Part shown: piece by piece, positions 14,679 to 22,228 of the stretch | How the letters are laid out: each line of letters opens with the position of its first letter | Numbering within the stretch: the stretch's first letter is position 1 | Assembly: GCF_001536285.1 (NCBI RefSeq) | Contig: NZ_FAOZ01000001.1 | Coordinates: forward strand, 124,001 to 188,000 | Direction of reading: 5' to 3' | DNA: 64,000 bases | Source: Parafrankia irregularis | GTDB taxonomy: Bacteria > Actinomycetota > Actinomycetes > Frankiales > Frankiaceae | Translations under genes and position numbers: made by a program | Notes under the pieces: model-generated | Databases searched by the model: none | What the model was told of the DNA's origin: nothing | What the model saw: the letters and a program-made list of their open reading frames with translations, nothing else

Positions 14679-16070
14679 TTGAACCGAAGAGGCAAACGGC
14701 CCTCAAAGTTTCTCGCTCGGGGCACGCTACTGGCCTGCGCTTTTCTCCTGCCAACCGTCTGGATCACTCCCACAGCAACCGCCGCAACGGCAACGGCAAT
14801 CGCCGCCCCCGAACCGGGTTCTGCAAAACCGGCAGGCGTTAGGGCGGTCTCGGAGAACGTGCCAGACCGGGATGGCTACGTTATCCCAGGTGCGCACTAT
14901 ACGGTGAATGACCAATCTTCTCGGGTCGCCCAATGCACGCCCCAGAAAGATGGGAGCTCTCTCTGCTCTGGCACGCTCGACGTCGATAAGCCGGGCCCAG
15001 AAGAAGCCCAGAAGGCTGCAGATTCTCTCCGGAGGCAAACTTCCCGGAGTTCTCAGGACGCAGGCGGAGCCACCACCTTCTTGGTGCCAGAATACAATCT
15101 GAGCTGTGTATATCTGGCCTTTAATGACACCGGCGCAGCCGTTCAGGAGTGGAGCGGAAACAGAACAAGTACCTGCCGCCTAGAACACCATGTCGTTGAA
15201 CACTACGCCTCGGACGGAGTGATTCACGGGAGTTTCAGTTTCGATCTATATTTGTCTCAAGATCTTGATGGCTCCGGAAACGGTGTTCCCTGGAAAACGG
15301 AGCTAATTGGGCGTTATAGGAATTACTGGCCACAAGGAACTATTCAGTCTGTCTACCTTGGCGATCTTTCGTTGGCCACACTTTCGTATCCGTGCATAAC
15401 TGGATATGGCGGTCAAGTTCCGATTGCGCTAAGTCCAGAGGTGGGCCAGGAAGAAGACGCTGCATTCTGGGGGCCCGCCTGTCCGCTGCCTAATACGGGA
15501 ACTACAATCAACGTTGGGCGGCAGGCGATCAATTACAGAACCTACGCTGGACCTCTTAGTACGGGTGTTCAGAGTGTGCGGGTCTCGGACAATCAAGCTA
15601 TCCGGTGCGACCGCGTCAGAGTTGACTACCCTGGATGCGTAGTACCAAAGGTAACTGGAATTATCCAGTTCGATCGTGCAGCGAAACCCCTCTTGCAAGT
15701 TCCTGCCACGAATTATCTAAACTGGCAGATTCAGTTTCCTAATCATGTCGGCTACTACAACGACTATTACGGCTACGGCGCTCCGCTCACCTACACGAAC
15801 AGCTCGGCGACCTCAGATGCCAACTATGCAGCTGCGTGCGGCCCCAGTAGCGGATGGGTAGCACCGCCGGCTCCAAACAATTCATGCGATGAGTACCCTT
15901 TTGGGAGCACTCTTGAAGGAGCAGCTATGGCAGGGGGCTCCTACGGCGTGACCTGGGGTAGAAATGGGGTCACGCCTCAGGAAAACTCTTCTGGTGGGGG
16001 AACACTCAGCGTTGGGTACAGCAAGCTACATATCCTGAACGGCGACAAGTTCTTGGCGCAGGTCCTCTAG
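14679..16070 (+). CDS. secreted NucA/NucB-type deoxyribonuclease-domain protein (candidate effector)
   Basis: This 463-aa protein has a Sec signal peptide: basic start (NRRGKRPSKFLARG), hydrophobic core (TLLACAFLLPTVWI) and an Ala-rich cleavage region around residue 36. A long middle domain of ~300 residues is not recognised. The C-terminal ~70 residues carry the NucA/NucB signature NNSCDEYPFGSTLEGAAM, then NGVTPQENSSGGGTL and LNGDKFLAQVL, the known layout of this nuclease family (DEYPF with ENS...GG). TTG start with GAAGGG seven bases upstream. Codon use is visibly AT-richer than the chromosome. It lies as an independent cargo unit between two terminators. A secreted nuclease on a mobile element, followed by a partner gene, suggests an antibacterial toxin; a DNA-scavenging role is the alternative. 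Confidence 0.75.
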   Translation: MNRRGKRPSKFLARGTLLACAFLLPTVWITPTATAATATAIAAPEPGSAKPAGVRAVSENVPDRDGYVIPGAHYTVNDQSSRVAQCTPQKDGSSLCSGTLDVDKPGPEEAQKAADSLRRQTSRSSQDAGGATTFLVPEYNLSCVYLAFNDTGAAVQEWSGNRTSTCRLEHHVVEHYASDGVIHGSFSFDLYLSQDLDGSGNGVPWKTELIGRYRNYWPQGTIQSVYLGDLSLATLSYPCITGYGGQVPIALSPEVGQEEDAAFWGPACPLPNTGTTINVGRQAINYRTYAGPLSTGVQSVRVSDNQAIRCDRVRVDYPGCVVPKVTGIIQFDRAAKPLLQVPATNYLNWQIQFPNHVGYYNDYYGYGAPLTYTNSSATSDANYAAACGPSSGWVAPPAPNNSCDEYPFGSTLEGAAMAGGSYGVTWGRNGVTPQENSSGGGTLSVGYSKLHILNGDKFLAQVL

Positions 16071-16087
16071 TAAGAGACTGACCGACT

Positions 16088-16136
16088 GGAGCCCCTCTTC
16101 GTGCGGCACTTTCCAGCCAGTATGAAGAGGGGCTCC
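16088..16136 (+). terminator. terminator after the secreted nuclease gene
   Basis: A 13-bp perfect stem (GGAGCCCCTCTTC / GAAGAGGGGCTCC) with a 23-nt loop begins 18 bp after the stop. It separates the nuclease transcript from the next gene and argues against any start of that gene before 16137. Confidence 0.7.
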
Positions 16137-16187
16137 TCTCTGAATATTCGAAGCCGTATGGCACTCCCTTTTGCTAGACTGCCATAC

Positions 16188-17234
16188 ATGCGATCAAGTG
16201 AGCATGTCGTCATCGCGGACCACCATCAGGTTGTCGTTTACAGTGGAAACTCGCCAGCGGTCACCGAGGACAGCATTAGCGAGTTCGGCGATGGCCTCGT
16301 GGCTGCTAACGACGGCGGCCTAAGGATTTTTACGGGAACTACTTACGGTCCCGTCACGGTCCAGGTCGAGCTACACGATGAAGAACCAGCCCTTCCCTCC
16401 ACAGAGTGGACGGAGGTCTCCGAAATAAGCTTCGGAGTCAGGACTGGACCCGTTGAAATTGGAACCCTCATGGGTGGCCCTATTCCGGAGAGTCCAGATC
16501 TCGCATTTTCTGGCCCTGGCTGGTACAGGATTCGAGTGGCCGCGCAAGGAAGAGACCGAGGGCAAGCCGGCGAGGTTGGTGAGCGATATCTGCTCGCAAC
16601 CTGGCTAGCGCCAGAGGCTGCCGCGAACCCAGTAAGAAAATCGGATCAAATCGGGAAGTCTTTTCGAGGAGAAGAGATCGGGGAAAGGCCCGAAGAAGCC
16701 TCCGAGGCTTCCGCAAAGAACGCTCTTCGAGTTTTGGTTGAGTTGCTGCAAAATGGGGCAGGAAATGTGCCACCCGGGAACGGCGGGATAGGGCTAGAGG
16801 TCGCGATAGAATCGCCGGTCGATCGGGTGGCTGGTTTCGTGCGCAGTCTTCCTGCCTGGCCCTCATGGCTGGGAGACGGAGGTATACCTGACCTTCAGGG
16901 TAAGTGGGTCTCTTGGTTTTCTTCCTTCGACGGCTTTCGGATAGAGGGAACACCTGTCGTCGAGGCGTCTTCCGTGACCACGACCTGGGAGTATTCACAG
17001 CTTTCGGCGCCACCGCCCGGAGAATCCTTCCCGGGATATCGACCGCTACTAGCGGCACCGTCGGTAGTGCGCATTAGTTGGAGGACTGACGCCAATGGAA
17101 CAGTCGTCAGCTTGCACCACAATGATCTTCCGGAGCCACTTGAGGCGCCCATGACGGATCTCTGGCGCTACTACCTTGATCGACTTTCGAAGCTCTGCAA
17201 AACTGGCGCGTTTGCGCAGCACCCCTGGCAATAG
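16188..17234 (+). CDS. hypothetical cytoplasmic protein, candidate immunity partner
   Basis: This is a ~348-aa protein with no signal peptide or membrane segment. The N-terminal domain (VVIADHHQVVVYSGNSP ... FSGPGWYRIRVAAQGRD) resembles a recurrent beta-rich domain of actinobacterial immunity-like proteins. The C-terminal ~150 residues look like an SRPBCC/AHSA1 fold (RISWRTDANGTVVSLHHNDL, then DLWRYYLDRLSKLCKTG). The start is unclear because no ribosome site is present. A -10-like TAGACT at 16174-16179 places transcription initiation at about 16186, so a leaderless mRNA starting at ATG 16188 is the best fit; ATG 16158 is an alternative. An 8-bp inverted repeat GTATGGCA/TGCCATAC (16156, 16180) brackets that promoter. 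Its AT-richer composition matches the nuclease gene next door. Confidence 0.6.
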   Translation: MRSSEHVVIADHHQVVVYSGNSPAVTEDSISEFGDGLVAANDGGLRIFTGTTYGPVTVQVELHDEEPALPSTEWTEVSEISFGVRTGPVEIGTLMGGPIPESPDLAFSGPGWYRIRVAAQGRDRGQAGEVGERYLLATWLAPEAAANPVRKSDQIGKSFRGEEIGERPEEASEASAKNALRVLVELLQNGAGNVPPGNGGIGLEVAIESPVDRVAGFVRSLPAWPSWLGDGGIPDLQGKWVSWFSSFDGFRIEGTPVVEASSVTTTWEYSQLSAPPPGESFPGYRPLLAAPSVVRISWRTDANGTVVSLHHNDLPEPLEAPMTDLWRYYLDRLSKLCKTGAFAQHPWQ

Positions 17235-17279
17235 TCTCTCGATCGGCAGGCCTCACTGCTTTGTGGTGGTCCTCTCGTG

Positions 17280-17921
17280 TTACCGGCGCCGAGGAACTCC
17301 CGCGAGTTCCCGAGCCACGGACAGCACCGCAGGACGGGCAGCGAAGCGCCCCAGCTGCGTCCGTGCCGCGTCGATCGCCCATGCCGGGGGTTCGGGCAGG
17401 GAGGACAGATCAGGCCGTGGCGTCGGCTTCAGCGGGTTGTCCGGGGCGTTGCTCGGTGCCTGCCACGGGTGACGCCATGTCCTCTTCGATGCGATCCCGC
17501 GCGTTCGCGCGGTGTTGTTCTTCCTGGGAAGAGCACTACCAGGGACCGTCCCGGCAGGCCGAACGCTTTCGACTTCATGATCGGTACCAGTCGAGGTACC
17601 CGACGGGCCGGACTGCGTTCGGGTAGCCGGTGCCTGTCCCTGGTTATCCACAGGAGCGAAGAGCAACCGGTAGACAGCGTTCCGCCCCCGGCGTGCCCTC
17701 TCGGCAAGGGAGACCAGGCCCCGGGAGACGAGACGGGCAATCGTGGTGCTGAGCTGTGTCCTGGCGAGTCCGGTACGGGCGCTCAGGAGCTTGTGACCGG
17801 GCGAGGCAACGTCCCTGCCGGTACGGCAGTCTTCCGCCAACGCCAGGAGGACAACCCGTTCCTGTGGCGACAGGACGCCCGGGAGAAGCTCCCACGCAGC
17901 TTGCTGTAGAGCAAAAGACAT
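17280..17921 (-). CDS. winged-helix DNA-binding protein
   Basis: In this 213-aa protein residues ~18-90 are a MarR/replication-type winged helix: LSPQERVVLLALAEDC, SARTGLARTQLSTTIARLVS and RGLVSLAERARRGRNAVYRL. The C-terminal half is Pro/Arg-rich and largely disordered. Similar proteins are common beside Spd/Tra genes of actinobacterial plasmids and integrative elements. ATG 17921 has GAAGGA upstream. It is separated from the upstream DUF2637 operon by the terminator at 17984-18017, so it has its own promoter. Role in control of element transfer or replication is inferred. Confidence 0.65.
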   Translation of the reverse strand: MSFALQQAAWELLPGVLSPQERVVLLALAEDCRTGRDVASPGHKLLSARTGLARTQLSTTIARLVSRGLVSLAERARRGRNAVYRLLFAPVDNQGQAPATRTQSGPSGTSTGTDHEVESVRPAGTVPGSALPRKNNTARTRGIASKRTWRHPWQAPSNAPDNPLKPTPRPDLSSLPEPPAWAIDAARTQLGRFAARPAVLSVARELAGVPRRR

Positions 17922-17983
17922 GACGCGGTATCCTTCGAGGTCTGTGGTAGGTGATCCGCGTGGTGAGACACGCGGTGAGGGAG

Positions 17984-18017
17984 CGCCCCGCCGGAGGATT
18001 CGTCTTCCGGCGGGGCG
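17984..18017 (-). terminator. terminator of the DUF2637 operon
   Basis: CGCCCCGCCGGA and TCCGGCGGGGCG pair over 12 perfect bp with a 10-nt loop, 10 bp past the stop of the minus-strand gene ending at 18027. Confidence 0.65.
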
Positions 18018-18026
18018 TCTTCCGTT

Positions 18027-18398
18027 TCAGGAGCTGGTGACGGCCTGGTCGGTGACGGCCTGGTGGCTGGTCAGGATCCGGCTAGCCATCGGGTGATCCT
18101 GGGGCCGCGTGATCCACTGCGACACGGCGACGTCCACCAGGGGCCGGAGAAGCTCCGGGACGTTCGCCAGGAGGCATCGACGCTTCGTCTTGCCGTTGCC
18201 GGTCGGGTAGCCCTGAATCCCCACCAGGGGCGCGACGTCGGAGCCCACAGGGATGTTCACGACGTAGAAACCGCCCGGAGCCCGACCCACCCACGCGGAC
18301 GCGGTCCGGGGGTCAAGGTCGAACGCCCACCACAGACGCGCCTGCGGACGGATGGCCTGACGTCGGCTGTCGAGGTCCGTGCTGTCGATGGCTGTCAT
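18027..18398 (-). CDS. hypothetical element protein, 123 aa
   Basis: Not recognised. A compact soluble protein with ARLWWAFDLDPRTASAWVGR and GSDVAPLVGIQGYPTGNGK, no motif I can name. Its ATG overlaps the TGA of the DUF2637 gene (ATGA), so the two are translationally coupled and probably work together. Confidence 0.55.
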   Translation of the reverse strand: MTAIDSTDLDSRRQAIRPQARLWWAFDLDPRTASAWVGRAPGGFYVVNIPVGSDVAPLVGIQGYPTGNGKTKRRCLLANVPELLRPLVDVAVSQWITRPQDHPMASRILTSHQAVTDQAVTSS

Positions 18399-19372
18399 GC
18401 CGCAACCGCCACGACAACCGGCTCGTCAGCGGTGATGTCAGCCACCGGCGCGGGCATCGGCGCAGCCTTCTTTGCTGACGCGACGTAGCGACGGGCAGTG
18501 GACGGCGCAAGATCGATCTGAGCCGCGATCTCGCCCACGATCTGAGCCTCACTGCGCCGATCGTCGGGAGAAACCGCAGACCACAGGGCCAGAAGCTGAG
18601 CCTTCTTGGTCAACTTCGGCGCGGGAGTCGGCTTCGTGCCCCTCCTCACGGGTGACTGCTTCGGCGCAGATACGGCCGGCTTCGGCGTTTCGAGGGGCTC
18701 GACAACCGGCTCGTCTTCCGGCGCGGGCTCCGGCTCGGTGGGCTCGACGACAGGCGACTCGTCAACCGGGGCGACGTCCAGGACGACGGGGGCGGACGGG
18801 GCAACGAGAGCCGACTCGTTCGACTCGGTGATCGGCACCGACACCGGCGCGGGGGCGGACTCTTCCAACGCGCGGATCCGCCCACCGACCTCTACCAGGC
18901 AGACGGACGCGACCAGCACCAGGCCGTCAACCGAGATCGGGATCATGTGCGCGGACGTCACACTCTCGCCGTACCGCGCGGCTACGTCCGCCATGTGCCA
19001 GTACGACACCCACGCGGCGATCGAAGCCACCGCGACCGTGCTCACCAGGCGGGCCGTGGCGAGGTACCACCTGTGCACCGGAACGCGGGAGATCAGCTCC
19101 ACCACGACCAAAAGGGCGACAGGAGGCCACGCGGCGATCGTCCGCCCGACGATGTTGGGTTCCGCGTGGAGCACGTTCGCGGCGAGGCTGGCGAACACGC
19201 CCAATGCGAGAGCACCACGGACGCCCCACCGGACTCGACGAAGCCGCCGGAGATCAGCCACCAGGGGCACCGGTGCGGGCACGGGGCTGACTTCTTCGGG
19301 CTGGACTGCTACGGACGGAACCGCTGGTAGCTCAGGCGTTTCAGGGCCCGCGCGTCGTACACTGCTGATCAA
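18395..19372 (-). CDS. DUF2637 (SpdB-like) membrane protein with C-terminal HTH
   Basis: This is a 325-aa protein. Residues ~45-170 carry the DUF2637 arrangement of four membrane helices, with RWGVRGALALGVFASLAANV, AAWPPVALLVVVELISRVPV and PISVDGLVLVASVCLVEVGG. DUF2637 proteins are typical of actinobacterial plasmids and integrative elements and resemble the plasmid-spread protein SpdB. A long Pro/Glu-rich linker follows. The C-terminal helix-turn-helix-like part is AQLLALWSAVSPDDRRSEAQ then LAPSTARRYVASAKKAA. The TTG start at 19372 is supported by GGAGGTCA six bases upstream. It is the last gene before the right end. Presence of a Spd-like protein without a TraB/FtsK translocase is unusual. 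Confidence 0.78.
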   Translation of the reverse strand: MISSVRRAGPETPELPAVPSVAVQPEEVSPVPAPVPLVADLRRLRRVRWGVRGALALGVFASLAANVLHAEPNIVGRTIAAWPPVALLVVVELISRVPVHRWYLATARLVSTVAVASIAAWVSYWHMADVAARYGESVTSAHMIPISVDGLVLVASVCLVEVGGRIRALEESAPAPVSVPITESNESALVAPSAPVVLDVAPVDESPVVEPTEPEPAPEDEPVVEPLETPKPAVSAPKQSPVRRGTKPTPAPKLTKKAQLLALWSAVSPDDRRSEAQIVGEIAAQIDLAPSTARRYVASAKKAAPMPAPVADITADEPVVVAVAA

Positions 19373-19394
19373 GGGGTGACCTCCAGAGTCACTC

Positions 19395-19428
19395 CGCCCC
19401 CGGGGTCTGCCAGGACCAACCGGGGGCG
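19395..19428. other. GC-rich hairpin near the right end
   Basis: CGCCCCCGG (19395-19403) pairs with CCGGGGGCG (19420-19428). It lies between the DUF2637 start and the right junction and could shield element genes from host transcription. Confidence 0.45.
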
Positions 19429-19459
19429 CCTACCCGTTAGTAAGTGATCAGCAGTTCGC

Positions 19460-19466
19460 CTGCGCG
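19460..19466. other. right attachment junction (attR)
   Basis: CTGCGCG at the right junction matches CTGGGCG at 5931-5937. Downstream the host frame resumes at once with the codons for CAFCVDLHSRDA. Confidence 0.65.
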
Positions 19467-19766
19467 TTCTGTGTGGACCTGCACAGCCGCGACGCGCTCG
19501 CCGCCGGTGAATCCAGCCGGCGGCTGTTCTCCGTCGCCGCCTGGCACGAGTCACCGTTCTTCACCGAACAGGAACGAGCCGCCCTCGCCCTGACCGACGC
19601 CGTCACCCGGCTCGGCCCGGACGGCGTCCCCGACGACGTCTGGAACACCGTGACCAAGGTCTGGACCGAACAGGAAGCCGCCAACCTCATCGTGGCCATC
19701 GCCACGATCAACGTGTGGAACCGCTTCGCGGTCACCACCCGAACCCCTCCACCCACCACCGTCTGA
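19461..19766 (+). pseudogene. 3' half of the split AhpD-like carboxymuconolactone decarboxylase gene
   Basis: It starts with the catalytic CxxC (CAFC) and the family motif VDLHSRDALAAGES. It then continues through LFSVAAWHESPFFTEQERAA and VAIATINVWNRFAVTTR to a normal C-terminus at 19766. The N-terminal third is at 5797-5933. Without precise excision this half lacks a start and is presumably silent. Family members use the Cys pair and nearby His for peroxidase or decarboxylase chemistry. Confidence 0.88.
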
Positions 19767-20047
19767 CCAATAGGCCGGCCGGTATCTCGAGGCGCAACGG
19801 GGACGGTGTCGCACGCCGGGGTCATCCCGGCTGATCCGGGCACTGGGCACCGGCCGCACCCAGGACACCGCAGAAGGTCCTCCGCGGCACCTGCCAGCCG
19901 GCCGCGGTCAGCACCGCCTCGCCCAGCAGGCGGTCCGCCCGCAGGTCGCCGCCGCTGACGTCGTACGCGCGCTCAGCCGCCGCCCGGTTCGCCCCGCCGG
20001 CCACATGCTGCCGGCGCCTACCAAACGCATCCAGCTACCTTCAGCAC

Positions 20048-21568
20048 GTGACGGCAACCCGGGGGGCGGCGAGTCCGAACGTGGTGCTCGCCGTGATGTC
20101 GGCGTGTGTCGTCCTGGTCGTCGGCATGGTCGCCGCGGTCAACCTGGCGGTGCCCGACATCGCCGCGAGCGGCCTGCACCCGTCGGCGGCCGCGCTGCTG
20201 TGGATCGTCGACATGTACGTCATCGTCTTCGCCTGCCTGCTGATCCCCGCCGGTGCCGTCGGTGACCGCTTCGGGCGGCGGGGAACCCTGCTGGTGGGCC
20301 TCGCGGTGTTCGCGGTGGGCGGCGCGGTGTCCGCCGGTGCCCCCGTGGTCGCCGTCATGCTCGCCGGCCGGGCGGTCACCGGCGCCGCGGCGGCCTGCAT
20401 CCTGACCAGCACACTCGCCCTGATCATCAGCGTGTTCCCGGTCGAGCGCCGGCAGGCGGCGGTCGGCACGTGGGCCGCCATGACGGGGGTCGGTGGCGTC
20501 GTGGGCAACGCCGCGGGTGGGCTGGCGGTGCAGCTCGGTTCCTGGCGTGCCCTGTTCGCCGCCGTCGTCCCGATCGCGCTGCTCCTGCTGGCACTGGCCG
20601 CGCGGACCACGCCGAATCCGCCCCGGCAGCCCCACCCGCTCGACGTCGCCGGCACGGTCGGCCTCACCGCGTCGTTCCTCGCCCTGCTGTACGGGATCAT
20701 CGAGGGGCCCGACCGGGGCTGGGTGACCGTGCCGGTGCTCGGCGCCTTCGCGTTCGCCGCGGCCGGCCTCACCGGCTGGACCTGGTACGAACTGCGCCGG
20801 GCTCATCCGCTGCTGGACCCGCGGGTGTTCGCCATCCCCCGCCTGCGCGCGGCGACGCTCGGCATGCTGGTCGCCTTCTTCGGCCTGTACGCCCTGTTCT
20901 ATGTCAACGCCCAGTACCTGCAGTACGGAAAGGGGTACTCCGTACTGGTCGCCGGCCTCGGAATCGTTCCGATGGCGGTGGCGATGGTGGTCGTCGCCCA
21001 GGTGAGTGTCGGGCTTGGCGACCGGATCGGCCACCGTGCGGTCGCCGGGCTCGCCCTCGGATCGATCGTGGCCGGACTGCTCCTGCTCTCGACAGCTACT
21101 CCGGACACCCCCTATCGGCTCTACGTGATCTTTCTGCTCGTCGTCGCGGCCGGTTGCGGGCTCGCCCTTCCCGCGCTGTCGAACGGGATCGTGCACGCGC
21201 TGCCGCCCGCGAAGGCCGGGGTTGCCGCGGGCATCAACAGCACCGCCCGTGAGCTGGGCAGCGCACTCGGGGTCGCCGCCGTCGGAACCGTCCTGGTCTC
21301 CCGCTTCACCGGCCAGCTGCCCGCCGTACTGCGCGAACCGGGCGGCGGCGACACCCCGCGCACCGTCTCCGCGGCGCTCGCCCGCCTCGACGCCGAGGGC
21401 GCCGGCACCAGCGCTGGCACTCCGGACGCGCACCAGGCCGTCGTCCATGCCTTCACCTCCGGAATGGACACCGGGCTGCGGGTCGTGGCCGTGATCGTGC
21501 TGGTCGCGGCCATCGCGGTTGTCACCTGGCATCCATCCCGGAACGAAAGCCCGGAAACCGGTGCGTAG
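20048..21568 (+). CDS. MFS multidrug transporter, DHA2 family
   Basis: This is a 506-aa 14-helix drug/proton antiporter of the EmrB/QacA type. DHA2 signatures include the motif-A loop AGAVGDRFGRRGTLLVGL between helices 2 and 3 and the motif-C region TGVGGVVGNAAGGLAVQLGS. A long periplasmic loop before the last helix (PRTVSAALARLDAEGAG) is typical. GTG start at 20048. No regulator is adjacent. It lies just right of the element insertion site in the same orientation as the split AhpD-like gene, so it could have been part of that gene's transcript before insertion. Substrate not predictable. Confidence 0.88.
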   Translation: MTATRGAASPNVVLAVMSACVVLVVGMVAAVNLAVPDIAASGLHPSAAALLWIVDMYVIVFACLLIPAGAVGDRFGRRGTLLVGLAVFAVGGAVSAGAPVVAVMLAGRAVTGAAAACILTSTLALIISVFPVERRQAAVGTWAAMTGVGGVVGNAAGGLAVQLGSWRALFAAVVPIALLLLALAARTTPNPPRQPHPLDVAGTVGLTASFLALLYGIIEGPDRGWVTVPVLGAFAFAAAGLTGWTWYELRRAHPLLDPRVFAIPRLRAATLGMLVAFFGLYALFYVNAQYLQYGKGYSVLVAGLGIVPMAVAMVVVAQVSVGLGDRIGHRAVAGLALGSIVAGLLLLSTATPDTPYRLYVIFLLVVAAGCGLALPALSNGIVHALPPAKAGVAAGINSTARELGSALGVAAVGTVLVSRFTGQLPAVLREPGGGDTPRTVSAALARLDAEGAGTSAGTPDAHQAVVHAFTSGMDTGLRVVAVIVLVAAIAVVTWHPSRNESPETGA

Positions 21569-21674
21569 ATGAGGGACTACCGTGTACGGATGAGGCCGTC
21601 ATGCCGGCGGCCCTGGGCGACAGAGCCGGTTCCGATACCGGTTCGGCGTCCAGCCCGAGGTGAGGAGCGCACAG

Positions 21675-22124
21675 ATGCTGCGTGTCGGCGACACCGTGCC
21701 GGACTTCGAACTCCCCGACGAGACCAACACCCCGCGCCGGCTGTCCACCCTGCTGGCGGACGGCCCGGTCGTCCTGTTCTTCTACCCGGCGGCGATGACC
21801 AAGGGCTGCACCGCGGAGAGCTGCCACTTCCGGGACCTCGCGGCGGAGTTCGCCAAGGTCGGCGCGCAGCGGATCGGTATCAGCCCCGACACGGTAGCCA
21901 AGCAGAAGGAGTTCTCCGACAAGCACGCCTTCGACTATCCGTTGCTGTCGGACGCCGACGGTGTCGTGGCACGGATTTTCGGCGTGAAGCGGTCGATCGA
22001 CCTGCTGCGGGTCAAGCGGGCCACCTTCGTGATCGGTACGGACCGGGTCGTCATCGAGGCAATCGTCAGTGAGCTGAACATGAACACGCACGCGGACAAG
22101 GCGCTGGCCGCACTGGGCGGATAG
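21675..22124 (+). CDS. bcp: peroxiredoxin, PrxQ/BCP type
   Basis: This is a 149-aa thiol peroxidase. The thioredoxin-fold start GDTVPDFELPDETNTPRRLS leads to VVLFFYPAAMTKGCTAESC. Peroxidatic Cys45 and resolving Cys50 are spaced five residues apart as in the bacterioferritin-comigratory-protein group, and FRDL follows. GAGGAG lies eight bases upstream of ATG 21675. It probably detoxifies H2O2 and organic peroxides with thioredoxin as reductant. Confidence 0.9.
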   Translation: MLRVGDTVPDFELPDETNTPRRLSTLLADGPVVLFFYPAAMTKGCTAESCHFRDLAAEFAKVGAQRIGISPDTVAKQKEFSDKHAFDYPLLSDADGVVARIFGVKRSIDLLRVKRATFVIGTDRVVIEAIVSELNMNTHADKALAALGG

Positions 22125-22167
22125 GCGGAGCCCGTCCACGGGACGTCCTGTTCCCGCGTTCCTTTGG

Positions 22168-22202
22168 CTCAGGCGGCTCCGCGTGACTCAGGCGGCTCCG
22201 CG
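22168..22202. repeat. 16-bp direct repeat
   Basis: Two copies of CTCAGGCGGCTCCGCG at 22168 and 22187, between convergent genes. No obvious function. Confidence 0.5.
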
Positions 22203-22228
22203 GCACCCGCCTGGTGGGCGCCGCCGGG

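Larger units (their letters stand above)
5932..19461. mobile_element. integrative element (~13.5 kb) inserted in the AhpD-like gene
   Basis: The two halves of one host gene flank this block. It starts with a large serine integrase whose gene lies about 45 bp from the left end and finishes with a DUF2637 operon. Content: integrase, iteron-like array, winged-helix initiator-like gene, two small ribbon-helix-helix-type genes, four small plus-strand genes including an HNH nuclease, a second serine recombinase, an excisionase-like gene, a secreted nuclease with partner, a winged-helix regulator, and a small unknown protein. No FtsK/TraB translocase, relaxase, capsid, portal or tail gene is recognisable. 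Several of its genes (9-12 kb and 14.7-17.2 kb) are visibly more AT-rich than the flanks, which fits horizontal transfer. It may be mobilised by another element or be a degraded integrative plasmid or satellite. Confidence 0.85.

Noticed and set aside
19822-20004. 60-codon minus-strand frame between the split gene and the MFS transporter
   Set aside because: No family recognised and no ribosome site. It could be a remnant but the evidence is too thin.
20018-21532. 504-codon minus-strand open frame opposite the DHA2 transporter
   Set aside because: Composition (Asp/Arg/Gly/His repeats) is typical of antisense GC-rich frames, while the plus strand encodes a textbook 14-helix MFS protein.
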